NCBI RefSeq assembly: GCF_015500095.1
Contig: NZ_CP062983.1
Coordinates: 1,736,001-1,800,000 of the forward strand
Source of the DNA: Phototrophicus methaneseepsis
GTDB lineage: Bacteria; Chloroflexota; Anaerolineae; Aggregatilineales; Phototrophicaceae
Length of the DNA: 64,000 nt
Reading direction: 5' to 3'
Shown here in pieces: positions 32,715 through 42,025 of this stretch. The position numbers were made by a program, and so were the translations under genes. Under the pieces are notes generated by a model. It saw nothing but the letters and a program-made list of their open reading frames with translations, ran no database searches and was not told the origin of the DNA. How positions within the stretch are numbered: position 1 is the stretch's first letter; each line of letters begins with the position of its first letter.

Positions 32715-33812
32715 ATGCACTCAACCATGCAGCACTCAACGCGCATTATGCGGCCCCTGGCTTTGTTCATCGTGATTGCTATGCTGGTGTGGCCTGCTGC
32801 CGCCCAGGATGAAGACGAGGATGATGATTACCCGCGCCCCATCGCGCCGGGTGAGACTATCTTGCCTATCGAAGACTTAGCCCTGGAAAACGGCTGCTTT
32901 GCGCCGTTCCCCCTCGTGGCTGGGGACCTCATTTATATTGAACCGGGTGTGAACATTCGCAACGGTCCATCACAATCCAGCGCTCTGGTCTGGAATACCA
33001 TCTACGATAATCTGGATGATCGCGGTAATGTGGTCGACAATCCCGTTTACGTCGATGCCGTTATTGTGGGTGGGCCAGTCTGTGCTGAAGGCCTCAACTG
33101 GTGGCAGATCACGGGCACAAGTAACCCCGGCTGGGTGGCGGAAGGACGTCGTGATTATGAAGGCGGCTACTGGATCACAGCCCCCGGCACGGAATATCGC
33201 GGCATTTGCGATGGTATTTATGATCTGCAAACAGGTGAAGTCGTTGACCTGACGTATAATGCCCGCATCCGAGAAGCCCCGACCACACAGGCACTCACCA
33301 AGACCATCGTGCCTAATGAAAACCCTGTGACCATTATCAGCGGGCCACAGTGCGTGGATGGCGTATTGTGGTGGTATGTGCGGGCGACTGTCGTCAATGT
33401 GCAGTATGAGGGTTGGATGGCTGAAGGCGAGAATGAAGTCGCCTATCTGGTGCCGGAAGACCTTGAAGTGCCATCTCTTGAAGATGGGACGCTCTGCGCG
33501 ACGCCTTATGAAATCCTCAGTGTGGGCATTCGCGGCTATGTGAACTACCACGATAACAAGCCTAAATCGCTGCGTGCGACCCCTGGTACGGATAGTACGC
33601 TGTTGTTCACGCTTGTTGATGGAGTGCCCTTCGTGATTGAAGGGGGGCCTGTCTGTGCGGATAACATGAACTGGTGGCAAATCCGCATCCTTGCCAGCAC
33701 GGAAGTCGTCGGCTGGATGTCGGAAGGCTCACCGAGTGCGGGCTATTGGATGAGCCGCATCAACCCGGACGAATACCGCTATTCCAACCCACCCGGCACC
33801 CGGGAAGATTAA
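32715..33812 (+). CDS. Secreted protein with SH3b repeats
   Basis: A protein of about 365 residues. Residues 1-30 form a signal peptide with a PLALFIVIAMLVWPAAA core, and an acidic stretch (QDEDEDDDYP) follows. Three repeated modules (about 65-150, 155-245 and 260-350) each contain NIRNGPSQSSALV- or RATPGTD-like sequence, a conserved GPVC or GPQC and (N/L)WWQI or WWYVRA. This is the pattern of bacterial SH3b domains, here with cysteines in each copy, that bind peptidoglycan or cell-wall peptides. No catalytic domain is present. AAGGAG stands before ATG 32715; an in-frame TTG at 32706 is less likely. A terminator ends the unit at 33854. Confidence 0.85.
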   Translation: MHSTMQHSTRIMRPLALFIVIAMLVWPAAAQDEDEDDDYPRPIAPGETILPIEDLALENGCFAPFPLVAGDLIYIEPGVNIRNGPSQSSALVWNTIYDNLDDRGNVVDNPVYVDAVIVGGPVCAEGLNWWQITGTSNPGWVAEGRRDYEGGYWITAPGTEYRGICDGIYDLQTGEVVDLTYNARIREAPTTQALTKTIVPNENPVTIISGPQCVDGVLWWYVRATVVNVQYEGWMAEGENEVAYLVPEDLEVPSLEDGTLCATPYEILSVGIRGYVNYHDNKPKSLRATPGTDSTLLFTLVDGVPFVIEGGPVCADNMNWWQIRILASTEVVGWMSEGSPSAGYWMSRINPDEYRYSNPPGTRED

Positions 33813-33822
33813 TCCTCAAACG

Positions 33823-33854
33823 AAAAGGCACGCTCATTGCAACGTGCCTTTTTT
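33823..33854 (+). terminator. Rho-independent terminator after the SH3b gene
   Basis: AAAAGGCACG (33823-33832) pairs with CGTGCCTTTT (33843-33852) over a 10-nt loop and ends in a T-run. It is shared with the convergent peptidase gene. Confidence 0.88.
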
Positions 33855-33884
33855 ATTGCTAATGGCGCTGTTTTGTATGAAAAG

Positions 33885-34619
33885 TCACAGTCGCAGTGTC
33901 GGGCCATTTTCTCGCAGCCATTTACGATGCCGCTTATAGGCCGGGCAGTAATCCCCGACGTGCGCCCAGAACCGTGAGGAGTGGTTCATCTCCCAGAAGT
34001 GGCACAATTCATGGATGATGACGTATTCGATAATCTCCGGCGGCGCCATCATCAGGCGGCGGTTGAAGTTGAGATTATTCTTGCTGCTGGCACTGCCCCA
34101 GCGTGTCCGCTGATCTTTGATGCGGATGGACCCGATACTGAGCTGCATCTGCTGCGCCCATTGTTGGGCTAAGGGCACGATGTAGGCCCTGGCTTGTTTG
34201 CTGTACCATCTGCCAAATGCCTCGCGGATCGCGGTAATGCGCGCTGATCCCTTGAGCGTTCCCGGTACGTGTACGATAAAGCCGTTTGCTTCATCCCATG
34301 TGACGCGGGCCCGGTCGCTATCCGTCGGGCGGATGGCGAGGGAATAGGGCGTGCCTAAATAAGGCATCGTGCTGCCTGCTTCAAAGACGGTTGTACCTTG
34401 TGTGGCGGTGGTGGCTTCGTAGCGCGGCAGATGCTTCAGTATCCAATCGGCGCGGCTTTCCAGCAGCAGCAATATCTCTCGCTGGCTGACGCGCATCGTC
34501 TTTGGCACCACCACTTGCAAGCCGTTTTTGCTATCTAATCGCAGGCTGAGGTACTTGGCGCGCCCACTCTTGCGCACGATGTAGGTCACAGGTTGGTCAT
34601 TGAGGATGATTTGTGGCAT
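33885..34619 (-). CDS. YgjP-like (DUF45) zinc metallopeptidase
   Basis: A 244-residue putative metallopeptidase of the YgjP/M48-like group. The zinc motif is HELCHFWEMNH (HExxH) near residue 198, preceded by PPEIIEYVII and followed by RFWAHVGDYCPAYKRHRKWL. The middle region TRWGSASSKNNLNFN is typical of the family. The N-terminal part is a strand-rich domain (VTYIVRKSGRAKYLSLRLD). Substrates are unknown. I chose ATG 34619, which stands 5 bp after the stop of the upstream M23 gene, because YgjP proteins start there; upstream in-frame codons would overlap that gene. The close spacing points to one operon with the M23 peptidase. Confidence 0.85.
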   Translation of the reverse strand: MPQIILNDQPVTYIVRKSGRAKYLSLRLDSKNGLQVVVPKTMRVSQREILLLLESRADWILKHLPRYEATTATQGTTVFEAGSTMPYLGTPYSLAIRPTDSDRARVTWDEANGFIVHVPGTLKGSARITAIREAFGRWYSKQARAYIVPLAQQWAQQMQLSIGSIRIKDQRTRWGSASSKNNLNFNRRLMMAPPEIIEYVIIHELCHFWEMNHSSRFWAHVGDYCPAYKRHRKWLRENGPTLRL

Positions 34620-34624
34620 GGTCT

Positions 34625-35587
34625 CTAGCTGCTGGGCAGCCACATATTGACGAATTCGAGCCCATCGATCCATTCTCCCTGCACGATTACTTCCCAGTGC
34701 AGGTGGGGCCCGTTGCTGCGCCCGGTGTTGCCACTCAGGCCGATAATCGTCCCCTGCTGTACACTCATTCCGGCTTCTACATTGAACTGCGAGAAGTGGG
34801 CATAGCCCGTATACACACCCCAGCCATGGTCGATGAGCACATAATTGCCGCGAATATCAAGTTGATCCGCGAAGACGACCACACCATCGGCCATTGCTGT
34901 GACGGGGGTGCCAACAGGTGCGCGCTGGTCCCAGCCTGTGTGACGAGTGATGCTGTTCTGATTGAGGATGCGATACAGCCCGAAGGCGGAATTGATCTCA
35001 CTGTCGATAGGCAGGGTAAAGCGATTCTCGCCCCATAGCATCTGCGGCGTTTGTGGGTCGGTATAGACGCCTAATCGTGCGAATTCATACCGCTCAACTT
35101 CCGGCTCAGTCAGGAAGGCGCGGTCAGCGGGGACGGTGAAGCTCTGGCGGATATAGCCCGCTGATTCAATGGTGACCTGCCCCTCAACTGTGGCGGCCTG
35201 TCCATCAGCATGTTGTACGATGACAGACAGCGTATAGGCGCGGGCCTGGGCATCAATATCCGCGACGATGAGCGCATACCAGCCATCACTGGCCGGATAA
35301 AAAGTATACTCTCGGCTGCGCAGCAGGGCATGTGCTTCGCTGATGTCATCGCCAACCAATCGCAGCAAGCCAACCTGCCCCTGTACCAATGGGCCGAAGT
35401 ACTGCTCCACCTGGAACCCATCGCCCTGTAAGGTCAGGGTTGCTGGCGGGCGCGTCGGCGCTGCCGGGCTGGTGACGGCTTCCTCCTGGGCCAGCGCAGG
35501 GGCCAGCATCAGGCAAAGGCAAAACAAGATGAATAGCGCGCGCTTGAGCATCGGATTGAGCGCGCGATGGGACATGCGCTTGAGCAT
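34625..35587 (-). CDS. Exported M23 (LytM) peptidoglycan endopeptidase
   Basis: A protein of about 320 residues with an N-terminal signal sequence (PMLKRALFILFCLCLMLAPA), a strand-rich middle region resembling immunoglobulin-like extracellular folds and a C-terminal M23 domain. The zinc ligands are visible: TRHTGWD (HxxxD) near residue 210, DHGWGVYTGYAHFSQ and NGPHLHWEV. M23 enzymes cut cross-bridges in peptidoglycan during growth and division. No pro-domain or LysM motif is present. The start is uncertain among ATGs at 35617, 35587, 35575 and 35551. It is directly followed by the YgjP-like peptidase, 5 bp away. Confidence 0.9.
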   Translation of the reverse strand: MLKRMSHRALNPMLKRALFILFCLCLMLAPALAQEEAVTSPAAPTRPPATLTLQGDGFQVEQYFGPLVQGQVGLLRLVGDDISEAHALLRSREYTFYPASDGWYALIVADIDAQARAYTLSVIVQHADGQAATVEGQVTIESAGYIRQSFTVPADRAFLTEPEVERYEFARLGVYTDPQTPQMLWGENRFTLPIDSEINSAFGLYRILNQNSITRHTGWDQRAPVGTPVTAMADGVVVFADQLDIRGNYVLIDHGWGVYTGYAHFSQFNVEAGMSVQQGTIIGLSGNTGRSNGPHLHWEVIVQGEWIDGLEFVNMWLPSS

Positions 35588-35710
35588 GGCGTCACTCGGT
35601 GAATATGGCCGGATCATCGTCAGGGCGTTAACGGCTCTGATAGGTCGTTTCGTATTGTACCCCAAGCCAGGGCGCAGGCTATAGTCAGATGGCCTTATCA
35701 CGACCAGGGC

Positions 35711-37027
35711 TTAGATGACGCGCCACAACAGAGGGATGAGCATCTCCCATTCATCCAGGCCGCCGTGCCAGCTTACTAGGTTCAGGTCGATGACGCTGGT
35801 ATCTTCAATGATCCAGCCCCGGCGCGGAATAATGAGCAGGTCCCCGGCGCGGTGATGAGTCCCCAAGGCATGAGGTGCTGGTCCATAAAATCCGGCGGCA
35901 AGCGCTTCTGCACTGTCAATGTACGTCAACGCATGGCTGAAATGGGTATCAATCGTGGCTTTGACCTGTTCAGCCATGCCTTCGCGCACGTGCAGGATGC
36001 CGAGGCGATGATCGCCGCTCAGGCCGTGAGCGCTGGCTTCATAAATAGGGCGTGCTTCTGGCAGGGTGGCGATATCAATGATATTGGGTGCGTCATATTC
36101 GCCATGATCAGCGGCGATCATGACCAGGGTGCGGCTATCCTGTACAGCCGGATCATTGAGCAGGCGAGCCAGCATGGTGAGCTGTGTTTTAATCTCCTGA
36201 TGGGCATAGCGGGAATGCGCGCCATACAGGTGGCTGATGCTATCGACACCCGGCCAATAAACGCCTACGTAGCCGCGCTGACCTCGTGTTTCGACAAGGG
36301 CGTCGTGCAGGCGTAGGGCCATATCGCTGTAGCTGCAATGGACGTAAGCCTTTTCTACACCTCGGTGCAAGATGCTGGAAAGGCCGCTGCCCATCAAACC
36401 TTGATCCTGCACCTGATAAGTCGGGATACCTGCTTGCGCCAGATGCGCTGCGATCCCTGGCAGGGGCACAAAAGTCCCTAGGTTCATGCCCATCGCCACG
36501 AGCGCTTCGCGGCTATGCCGCCCCGGCAGCGGGCTAAAAGCGAGCATGCTGCTGAGCATACTATATTCACGCAGATGCATCGACGTACCGAGCAATCCCG
36601 TTTGGCCGGGTGTGCCGCCCGTCCATAAGGCCGTTAATGCAATGGCCGTTGATGACGGTGCGACGGACGTCAGCGGGACCGGGCCGCGCCCATTGGTGAG
36701 GGCTTCGACACTGTGACGAATCTCGTCATCTTCTTGCATCAGTTGACGCAAGTACAGGTAGCCCATCCCATCCATCAGGAAGACGACCACACGGTCGATC
36801 TGGCCTGTGGGCAGCTCGCCACCCCAGACGCGTTCATCCAGCGGGATGCTCTCTGCAAAAGGTGCGCCTAAGGCAGCCGCCACGCTGTGCGGGATGTTGC
36901 GCAGCGATAAGCCGTTATAAGAAGGATAGAGCAGTTCATCGGCCCAGGGTGTGGGCAATGATAGGAGACGATTTGCCCGAATATCGCTTTCAAGTGCGGC
37001 GGCTGTCTGGCTGAGGCTGAAGGTCAT
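35711..37027 (-). CDS. Type I phosphodiesterase/nucleotide pyrophosphatase-like protein
   Basis: A 438-residue protein of the alkaline phosphatase superfamily, phosphodiesterase branch. Metal-site motifs are VVVFLMDGMGYLY (Asp) near residue 85, PSSTAIALTALWTG with the nucleophile Thr/Ser, YWPGVDSISHLYGAHS and MIAADHGEYD, and GDHRLG near the end. There is no signal peptide, so it is probably cytoplasmic, or exported by another route. Related proteins hydrolyse nucleotide or lipid phosphodiesters. The start at 37027 is supported by GGAGAG; longer starts have no such site. It is not clearly part of the peptidase operon because a 124-bp gap follows. Confidence 0.88.
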   Translation of the reverse strand: MTFSLSQTAAALESDIRANRLLSLPTPWADELLYPSYNGLSLRNIPHSVAAALGAPFAESIPLDERVWGGELPTGQIDRVVVFLMDGMGYLYLRQLMQEDDEIRHSVEALTNGRGPVPLTSVAPSSTAIALTALWTGGTPGQTGLLGTSMHLREYSMLSSMLAFSPLPGRHSREALVAMGMNLGTFVPLPGIAAHLAQAGIPTYQVQDQGLMGSGLSSILHRGVEKAYVHCSYSDMALRLHDALVETRGQRGYVGVYWPGVDSISHLYGAHSRYAHQEIKTQLTMLARLLNDPAVQDSRTLVMIAADHGEYDAPNIIDIATLPEARPIYEASAHGLSGDHRLGILHVREGMAEQVKATIDTHFSHALTYIDSAEALAAGFYGPAPHALGTHHRAGDLLIIPRRGWIIEDTSVIDLNLVSWHGGLDEWEMLIPLLWRVI

Positions 37028-37224
37028 GAGAGGGGCTCTCCTGCGATGGCGAAGATAATCGCAAGCACTATACCGCAGCTCAACTTGCCAGTACATGGCT
37101 TCCTGCACATAATTAGAAGTGTGAGCGTTGCGCGCAAATGACAATATGCGTTAGAGAGATCCGAAGAGATGGATCCGATAATTTGACGAGCGCGTTGAAA
37201 ATATCAACATGAGGAGTGGGTGTC

Positions 37225-37602
37225 ATGGCGAAGAAACAACCTGTTACGGCCAACCAGCCGCACCGGGAAGAACTCTATAATATGGCGATTTCTGCCGTAC
37301 GAGAAGGCAATCCCCAGGGGGCGAAGGTCCTCTTTACGCAGATTTTGCAGCAGGACCCCCGTAATGCACGGGCGATGATGTGGCTGGCGAAGATTGCCCG
37401 GTCGAAATCGGAACGCCGCCGCTGGCTGAACCGCGTACTGGACATCAACCCCCAGAACGAAGCCGCCCAGAAGTTGCTGGATCGGATGGATTATAATGAT
37501 TCCTCACGTAGGAACCGCCTCCTGTTCCGCCTGGTGACCGGGGCGTATGTGGTTATTGTGCTGATTGTGGCGTTACTGCTGCTGTTTGCCTTCGCTTTCT
37601 AA
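37225..37602 (+). CDS. Small TPR membrane protein
   Basis: A 125-residue protein. Three TPR-like helical hairpins (about residues 12-80, ELYNMAISAVREGNPQGAKV, DPRNARAMMWLAKIARSK, RRRWLNRVLDINPQNEAA) are followed by a single C-terminal membrane helix (about 100-122, LVTGAYVVIVLIVALLLLF). It is thus a tail-anchored protein displaying TPRs on the cytoplasmic side. The ATG at 37225 follows GAGGAG. The next gene, a PGRP amidase, starts 1 bp after its stop, so they are translationally coupled. It may dock the amidase or help its export. Confidence 0.8.
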   Translation: MAKKQPVTANQPHREELYNMAISAVREGNPQGAKVLFTQILQQDPRNARAMMWLAKIARSKSERRRWLNRVLDINPQNEAAQKLLDRMDYNDSSRRNRLLFRLVTGAYVVIVLIVALLLLFAFAF

Positions 37603-37603
37603 G

Positions 37604-38368
37604 ATGGCTTCTCATCAATTCACACGCCGGGATGCCCTGCTGGCGATAGGTCTGCTGGGCATTGGGACTGGTTTCATAGGGGCATTGGGGATAAGCGGGC
37701 TGTTCTGGCGAAAGCGCGATGGTGCGCCAAGAGAGATGCCCCCTACGCCTACTGCCGCGCCCGATGAACAAGCGACATTGGCGAGCGCACCACCTATGGT
37801 CACGCGTGCACAGTGGGGCGCGCTGGCGCCAGATCACAATGCACGCGCCGAAAATGGATTTTACGGCCCTGGCAACCCAGGTGGCTGGCGTGTTTACGAT
37901 GCACCGCTCGCAGAGGTCTATACGACGCTGGTTGTGCATCACTCATCCTATATTTTTATTGATGATCGTAGGACCTTGCTAGATATTCAACGCCTCCACC
38001 GTGAAGATCGTCGTTGGGCTGATGTCGCTTATCATTACTTCGTGGGGCGGGATGGCGTTCTTTACGAAGGGCGTGATATCCATGTGCGTGGTGCCCACGT
38101 AGAAGGGGCTAATACGGGCAGCGTCGGCGTCTGCTTTTTAGGCAATTACGTCCATGACGAGTTACCCGCCGCCCAGATTCAAGGCACTTTTGTGCTGATG
38201 CGCTGGCTGGCAGATACCTTACAGTTGACGCATATCGCCACACATCGCGCGTTCAATGATTTTACGGAGTGCCCTGGCGAACAACTTACCGCTTATATAC
38301 CCCAATTCGCGGCCATTACCGGGCTGGCTATCGGCACAGAAGGCTACGTGCCACCAAGTGAATCCTGA
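37604..38368 (+). CDS. N-acetylmuramoyl-L-alanine amidase, PGRP type
   Basis: A 254-residue exported amidase of the PGRP/amidase_2 family that cuts the bond between N-acetylmuramic acid and L-alanine in peptidoglycan. The N-terminus MASHQFTRRDALLAIGLLG is a twin-arginine-like signal, followed by a Pro/Thr stretch. The catalytic domain (about 60-235) has the zinc ligands His in VVHHSSYIF, His in IATHRAFNDF and Cys in TECPGEQL, with YHYFVGRDGVLYEGRD as the conserved core. It is coupled to the small TPR membrane protein by a 1-bp gap. No cell-wall-binding repeat is attached. Confidence 0.92.
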   Translation: MASHQFTRRDALLAIGLLGIGTGFIGALGISGLFWRKRDGAPREMPPTPTAAPDEQATLASAPPMVTRAQWGALAPDHNARAENGFYGPGNPGGWRVYDAPLAEVYTTLVVHHSSYIFIDDRRTLLDIQRLHREDRRWADVAYHYFVGRDGVLYEGRDIHVRGAHVEGANTGSVGVCFLGNYVHDELPAAQIQGTFVLMRWLADTLQLTHIATHRAFNDFTECPGEQLTAYIPQFAAITGLAIGTEGYVPPSES

Positions 38369-38526
38369 CTTTATACCGTTTCTATGGTTTGCACCGCTTT
38401 GTTTGCATCGCTGAATAATCCGCACTTATTGGGAATAGTTAATGCTGCGTCAGGCAATCGTTGAGTTGTGGGCAGAATAGGGTGTTATGCTCAAATTATG
38501 ATTGACGCCTCGCCTGGATTTGAGAC

Positions 38527-39738
38527 ATGCACACTTGCAAACATATTTCGCATCGCTTTATAACGCTGCTTCTTCTTTTCCTGTTTATGATAAACCCTGC
38601 TTATGCACAGCTTTATGATGCTGACGATCCTGCTCCTCAATTTTTATATCGAGATGATGACCAACTCATCATGGTGAATGGCTACACAGGGGAGACTTCT
38701 ACACTCGATATTGACATAACTGATCAAGATTTTTTCTCGTGGACGCCGGATGGTACGTATTTATTCTCAGCGCATCACCAGGGAAATAACAACGTGAGCT
38801 GCATCAACTTTTATGACGTTGATACAGAAACATGGCTGTACGATGAACCAGTTTCCTGTGATGTTGATGTTCGAGAAATAGAATATGCTGCTGATGGAGC
38901 AACATTAGCTTATTCAACCGTTGATGACAGCGGTGGCAGCTTATGGCTGCATGATCTAGAGAATGGTACCGACAAGGAACTTTATCGAGCGGAAGGGGAA
39001 GGTCTGAATGATGCGGGCATTAGCACTATACAATGGTCGCCCACAGGCGCCTATCTGACCTTTATCCATCACAATTGGATTATGGGGGGGACACTCAATA
39101 ACTTCGTCGTTCTAAAGATGGATAGTGGTGATCATTTTTGGGTGACGGGTGCTAATCCATATTATGCTTCTTATGCACCAATCTGGTCTGAGGATGACAA
39201 TTGGTTTCTCATTACGTTAAAAGCGCAGTATGTGGAGAGCGGTGGTGCTCCGTTTACGAATCATGAAGGGGATGTTTACCTCGTCCACAACGAGACAGGA
39301 GATCAGTATCGCTTAACATACACGCCTGCGGTCTTTGAGTATGATGTACATTGGACAGATGACGGCGACATCGCATTTACCATCGCCACAGAGCATGAAT
39401 TTACGTTTTCATTGCAAGATGCCATGAACATCGATGTTGTTCCATATGAAGACATTGTGCAGCCAGAAGATTTTGATGTGGAAGCCTATTTTGATGCTGG
39501 ACGATCCGATAATGATCTCATTTCGCCTGATCGAGATTTTTCCGCTTGGATCACCAACCGTATGGATGAATCCGACGAGCACATATACGAATTGAATATA
39601 GGCGTTGATAAACGCGCATACATCGATATTGAAGGCGATAACGGCATTGTCTACTCTGTGCTCCTACCGGAGGATTACCAACGCAGGAATATTCTCATTG
39701 GCTGGCGTCCGTCTCACTATCCGTATTCTTATGGGTAG
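38527..39738 (+). CDS. Secreted beta-propeller-like protein
   Basis: A 403-residue exported protein of unknown role. A signal peptide (about 1-28, FITLLLLFLFMINPAYA) is followed by repeated four-stranded segments such as QDFFSWTPDGTYLFSAHH, REIEYAADGATLAYSTV, STIQWSPTGAYLTFIHH and APIWSEDDNWFLITL. This is the TolB/WD40-like propeller pattern (W-S-P/D-G/D) at intervals of about 40-45 residues. It is acidic and more AT-rich than its neighbours, which may indicate recent acquisition. No strong ribosome-binding site precedes the ATG. Its 3' end overlaps the converging USP-DUF389 gene by 44 bp. Confidence 0.75.
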   Translation: MHTCKHISHRFITLLLLFLFMINPAYAQLYDADDPAPQFLYRDDDQLIMVNGYTGETSTLDIDITDQDFFSWTPDGTYLFSAHHQGNNNVSCINFYDVDTETWLYDEPVSCDVDVREIEYAADGATLAYSTVDDSGGSLWLHDLENGTDKELYRAEGEGLNDAGISTIQWSPTGAYLTFIHHNWIMGGTLNNFVVLKMDSGDHFWVTGANPYYASYAPIWSEDDNWFLITLKAQYVESGGAPFTNHEGDVYLVHNETGDQYRLTYTPAVFEYDVHWTDDGDIAFTIATEHEFTFSLQDAMNIDVVPYEDIVQPEDFDVEAYFDAGRSDNDLISPDRDFSAWITNRMDESDEHIYELNIGVDKRAYIDIEGDNGIVYSVLLPEDYQRRNILIGWRPSHYPYSYG

Positions 39739-41794
39739 GTGAACTGACACCTGCCCGCACCACATCCTGCACGATAACGGTCAGGGAGACAGTCTCTTCC
39801 AGGGTCGCATTCAGCACATTTTCGGCATCACGGACTTGCTCCGGCGTGATGCCATTCGCGCTGCGCCAGACGGCTTCTACCAGCAGGGTGTTGGTTGCCT
39901 CGTCCTCTTCATCGCCGACGGGGATTTCTTCCACGTTGTAATCTACCAGGCTGACGCCGGGCAAGTTGGCTTCCAGATAGTCGATGAGTGTGCTGCGGAC
40001 CTGGCTCTGCGGGCGCACAATCTGCAAGCTGACGACTTCCAGCTCGACAGGCTCGCCGAGCAAGTTCGCTAAGCCCGCTTCGGCTTGGTCAATGCGCTCC
40101 GGCGCGATGCTGTGGATCGAACGCGCTGTGTAGATGATCGTCAGGACGCCATTATCACGTTCTGTTTCCAGGCTAGTATACTGCGCATCCGGTATCTGCT
40201 CCTGCATGTAGCTGACGATGCTGGCTTCGTCAATGGCGCGCAGGCCCAACGCCACGAGCACTACCACCACTACCACGCCCATCGCGCCAATGGCGGTCAG
40301 CAGCAGGCGCGTGCTCAGCTTGCTTTGTTGATCTGCCGGGTTGAGCGGGCGCATCCCCAGCCAGAAGAAAATGATATATTCCGCCGCGATGATGAATAGA
40401 ATGTTCGCCAGGAAGAGCAACCCAGACCCGAAAGCAAGCTGGACTTCCTGGAAGGCAATCGCCAGCCCGACAGTACACAGCGGTGGCATCAAGGCGGCGG
40501 CGATGGCGACACCTGCCAGGGCAGCCGGGATCTCTTTACGAGCTGTGGCATAAGCCGCCACAAGGCCGGAGACGAATGCGACAGCCGCATCAATCAGGGT
40601 AGGATTGCCGCGTAAGAGCATTTCATCCGTCGGGGTATCCCCTGGCAACAGTAGCCCCGCAATCACAGAAATGACAAGAGCCAGCCCGACCCCTTCTACC
40701 AGCGTGGTAAAAGATCGGCGTGTGATCGGCAGCCGGCTGGTAACCAGCCCCATCGCCAACGAGGAAAGCGGCGTCATCAGCGGGGCAACGAGCATCGCGC
40801 CAATGATGACGGCAACGCTGTTCAGCAGTAAGCCAAGCGAGGCTAACAAAGCCGAGAGCAAAATCATCGCATCATAGTCAATGCCACCGAGGGCTGTTTT
40901 TTGCGCTTGCCATAATAATTCATTACGCTCGCCGCTGGTCAGCGCAGGGTTGAAGCGCTGCAACTGCCGCTGCACGCCCTCCATAAGGCGGTTTTCTTCT
41001 TCGTACAAGCGCGAGACGAGCAAGACCGGGCCAGGGGCGCGGTTCAACAAGACATCCGCCAGATTGTTGACGAGTTGGCTATCCAATTCTGATTTTTGCT
41101 GGAAGCCCATAACCAGCAAATCATCTTCATCCATACTCAGTAAGATGCGCTCTGCCGGGTAAGCACCTGGGATGATCTCCTTATGGATGCTGCCTGTATC
41201 ATGCTGGACCATCAGTGTGTTCTGGGCTTGCTCGTGATCTTCTCGATAGATGTAATCCCGCTGAACGTAGAGTGGTGAAAGCGGAATGCCGCGCGTTTTG
41301 GCAATGACGACAGCGCGGTTCAGGGCCGTGATATTGCGATTGCGGCCATCGAGCGTGACGACAACGCGGTCAAATTTAGGGGTTTTGCCCAGGCGATAAA
41401 CGAGCACATCACAGGTAGCCGCCTGGACGATATTTTCTACGACGCTGCCGAGCTTGACTTCTCGGTGGGTCGCTTGATGCACGCCAATGATGAGCATCTC
41501 TGCGCCATATTCACGGGTGGCATCCAGGATGCCGCGCGTGATGCTGCCGGCTGGTTGGGCCACAAATTCCAGCTTATAGCCTTCTTCCTGGAATTGCTCA
41601 ATGATGGGTGTGCAAGCCGCGACAGTTTCAGCCGTGCGTGAATTTTCATTTTCTGTGTTCACTGTCAGGGCAATGACGCGCCCTTCTTTAGGATCAATCA
41701 GCGATGTCGCTAATTCCAGCATATGGGGCGCTGTATCGGGCCGGGCGATGGGCACGATAATCGTTTTTGCGTAACGCAACTGGGTATCGATCAA
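39695..41794 (-). CDS. Universal stress protein fused to DUF389 membrane domain
   Basis: A 699-residue protein. Residues 1-about 250 hold two USP-like units (TIIVPIARPDTAPHMLELAT and RVVVTLDGRNRNITALNRAV) with the nucleotide-binding strand-helix pattern. A DUF389/TIGR00271-like membrane domain (about 300-480) follows, with GIDYDAMILLSALLASLGLL and the conserved GAMLVAPLMTPLSSLAMG, and six hydrophobic helices. The C-terminal 200 residues are soluble alpha/beta repeats (NTLLVEAVWRSANGITPEQV). The family may move small molecules or sense stress, but no substrate is established. The start is a TTG with weak support. The 3' end overlaps the propeller gene by 44 bp. Confidence 0.85.
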   Translation of the reverse strand: MIDTQLRYAKTIIVPIARPDTAPHMLELATSLIDPKEGRVIALTVNTENENSRTAETVAACTPIIEQFQEEGYKLEFVAQPAGSITRGILDATREYGAEMLIIGVHQATHREVKLGSVVENIVQAATCDVLVYRLGKTPKFDRVVVTLDGRNRNITALNRAVVIAKTRGIPLSPLYVQRDYIYREDHEQAQNTLMVQHDTGSIHKEIIPGAYPAERILLSMDEDDLLVMGFQQKSELDSQLVNNLADVLLNRAPGPVLLVSRLYEEENRLMEGVQRQLQRFNPALTSGERNELLWQAQKTALGGIDYDAMILLSALLASLGLLLNSVAVIIGAMLVAPLMTPLSSLAMGLVTSRLPITRRSFTTLVEGVGLALVISVIAGLLLPGDTPTDEMLLRGNPTLIDAAVAFVSGLVAAYATARKEIPAALAGVAIAAALMPPLCTVGLAIAFQEVQLAFGSGLLFLANILFIIAAEYIIFFWLGMRPLNPADQQSKLSTRLLLTAIGAMGVVVVVVLVALGLRAIDEASIVSYMQEQIPDAQYTSLETERDNGVLTIIYTARSIHSIAPERIDQAEAGLANLLGEPVELEVVSLQIVRPQSQVRSTLIDYLEANLPGVSLVDYNVEEIPVGDEEDEATNTLLVEAVWRSANGITPEQVRDAENVLNATLEETVSLTVIVQDVVRAGVSSPTHKNTDSETDASQ

Positions 41795-42025
41795 CTCAAC
41801 CGCCTGGGATCATTGTCCATAAACATAAGCCTAAATAGTAACGGCGGCCTCTTTATACGTCAATCAGGAGCCACTGATATGAGGCTACATGTGACTTTCT
41901 TTGTGGAATTTTAAGCTGGCCCTCATGACGTGTCGTTATGCTTATACTCTGTCACCTAATTTTTTTTAGTTTAATCATTGGCGTCGGCTGGCGTATGCCA
42001 TCACCTACGATGAAGAAGGGCTGTA

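Noticed and set aside
32970-33680. A 236-codon minus-strand frame inside the SH3b gene
   Set aside because: It lies antisense to a clear signal-peptide/SH3b protein and shows no domain.
38499-38564. A 21-codon frame overlapping the propeller gene start, after a TATGCT box
   Set aside because: It is tiny, has no supporting evidence and overlaps in another frame; it may be chance.
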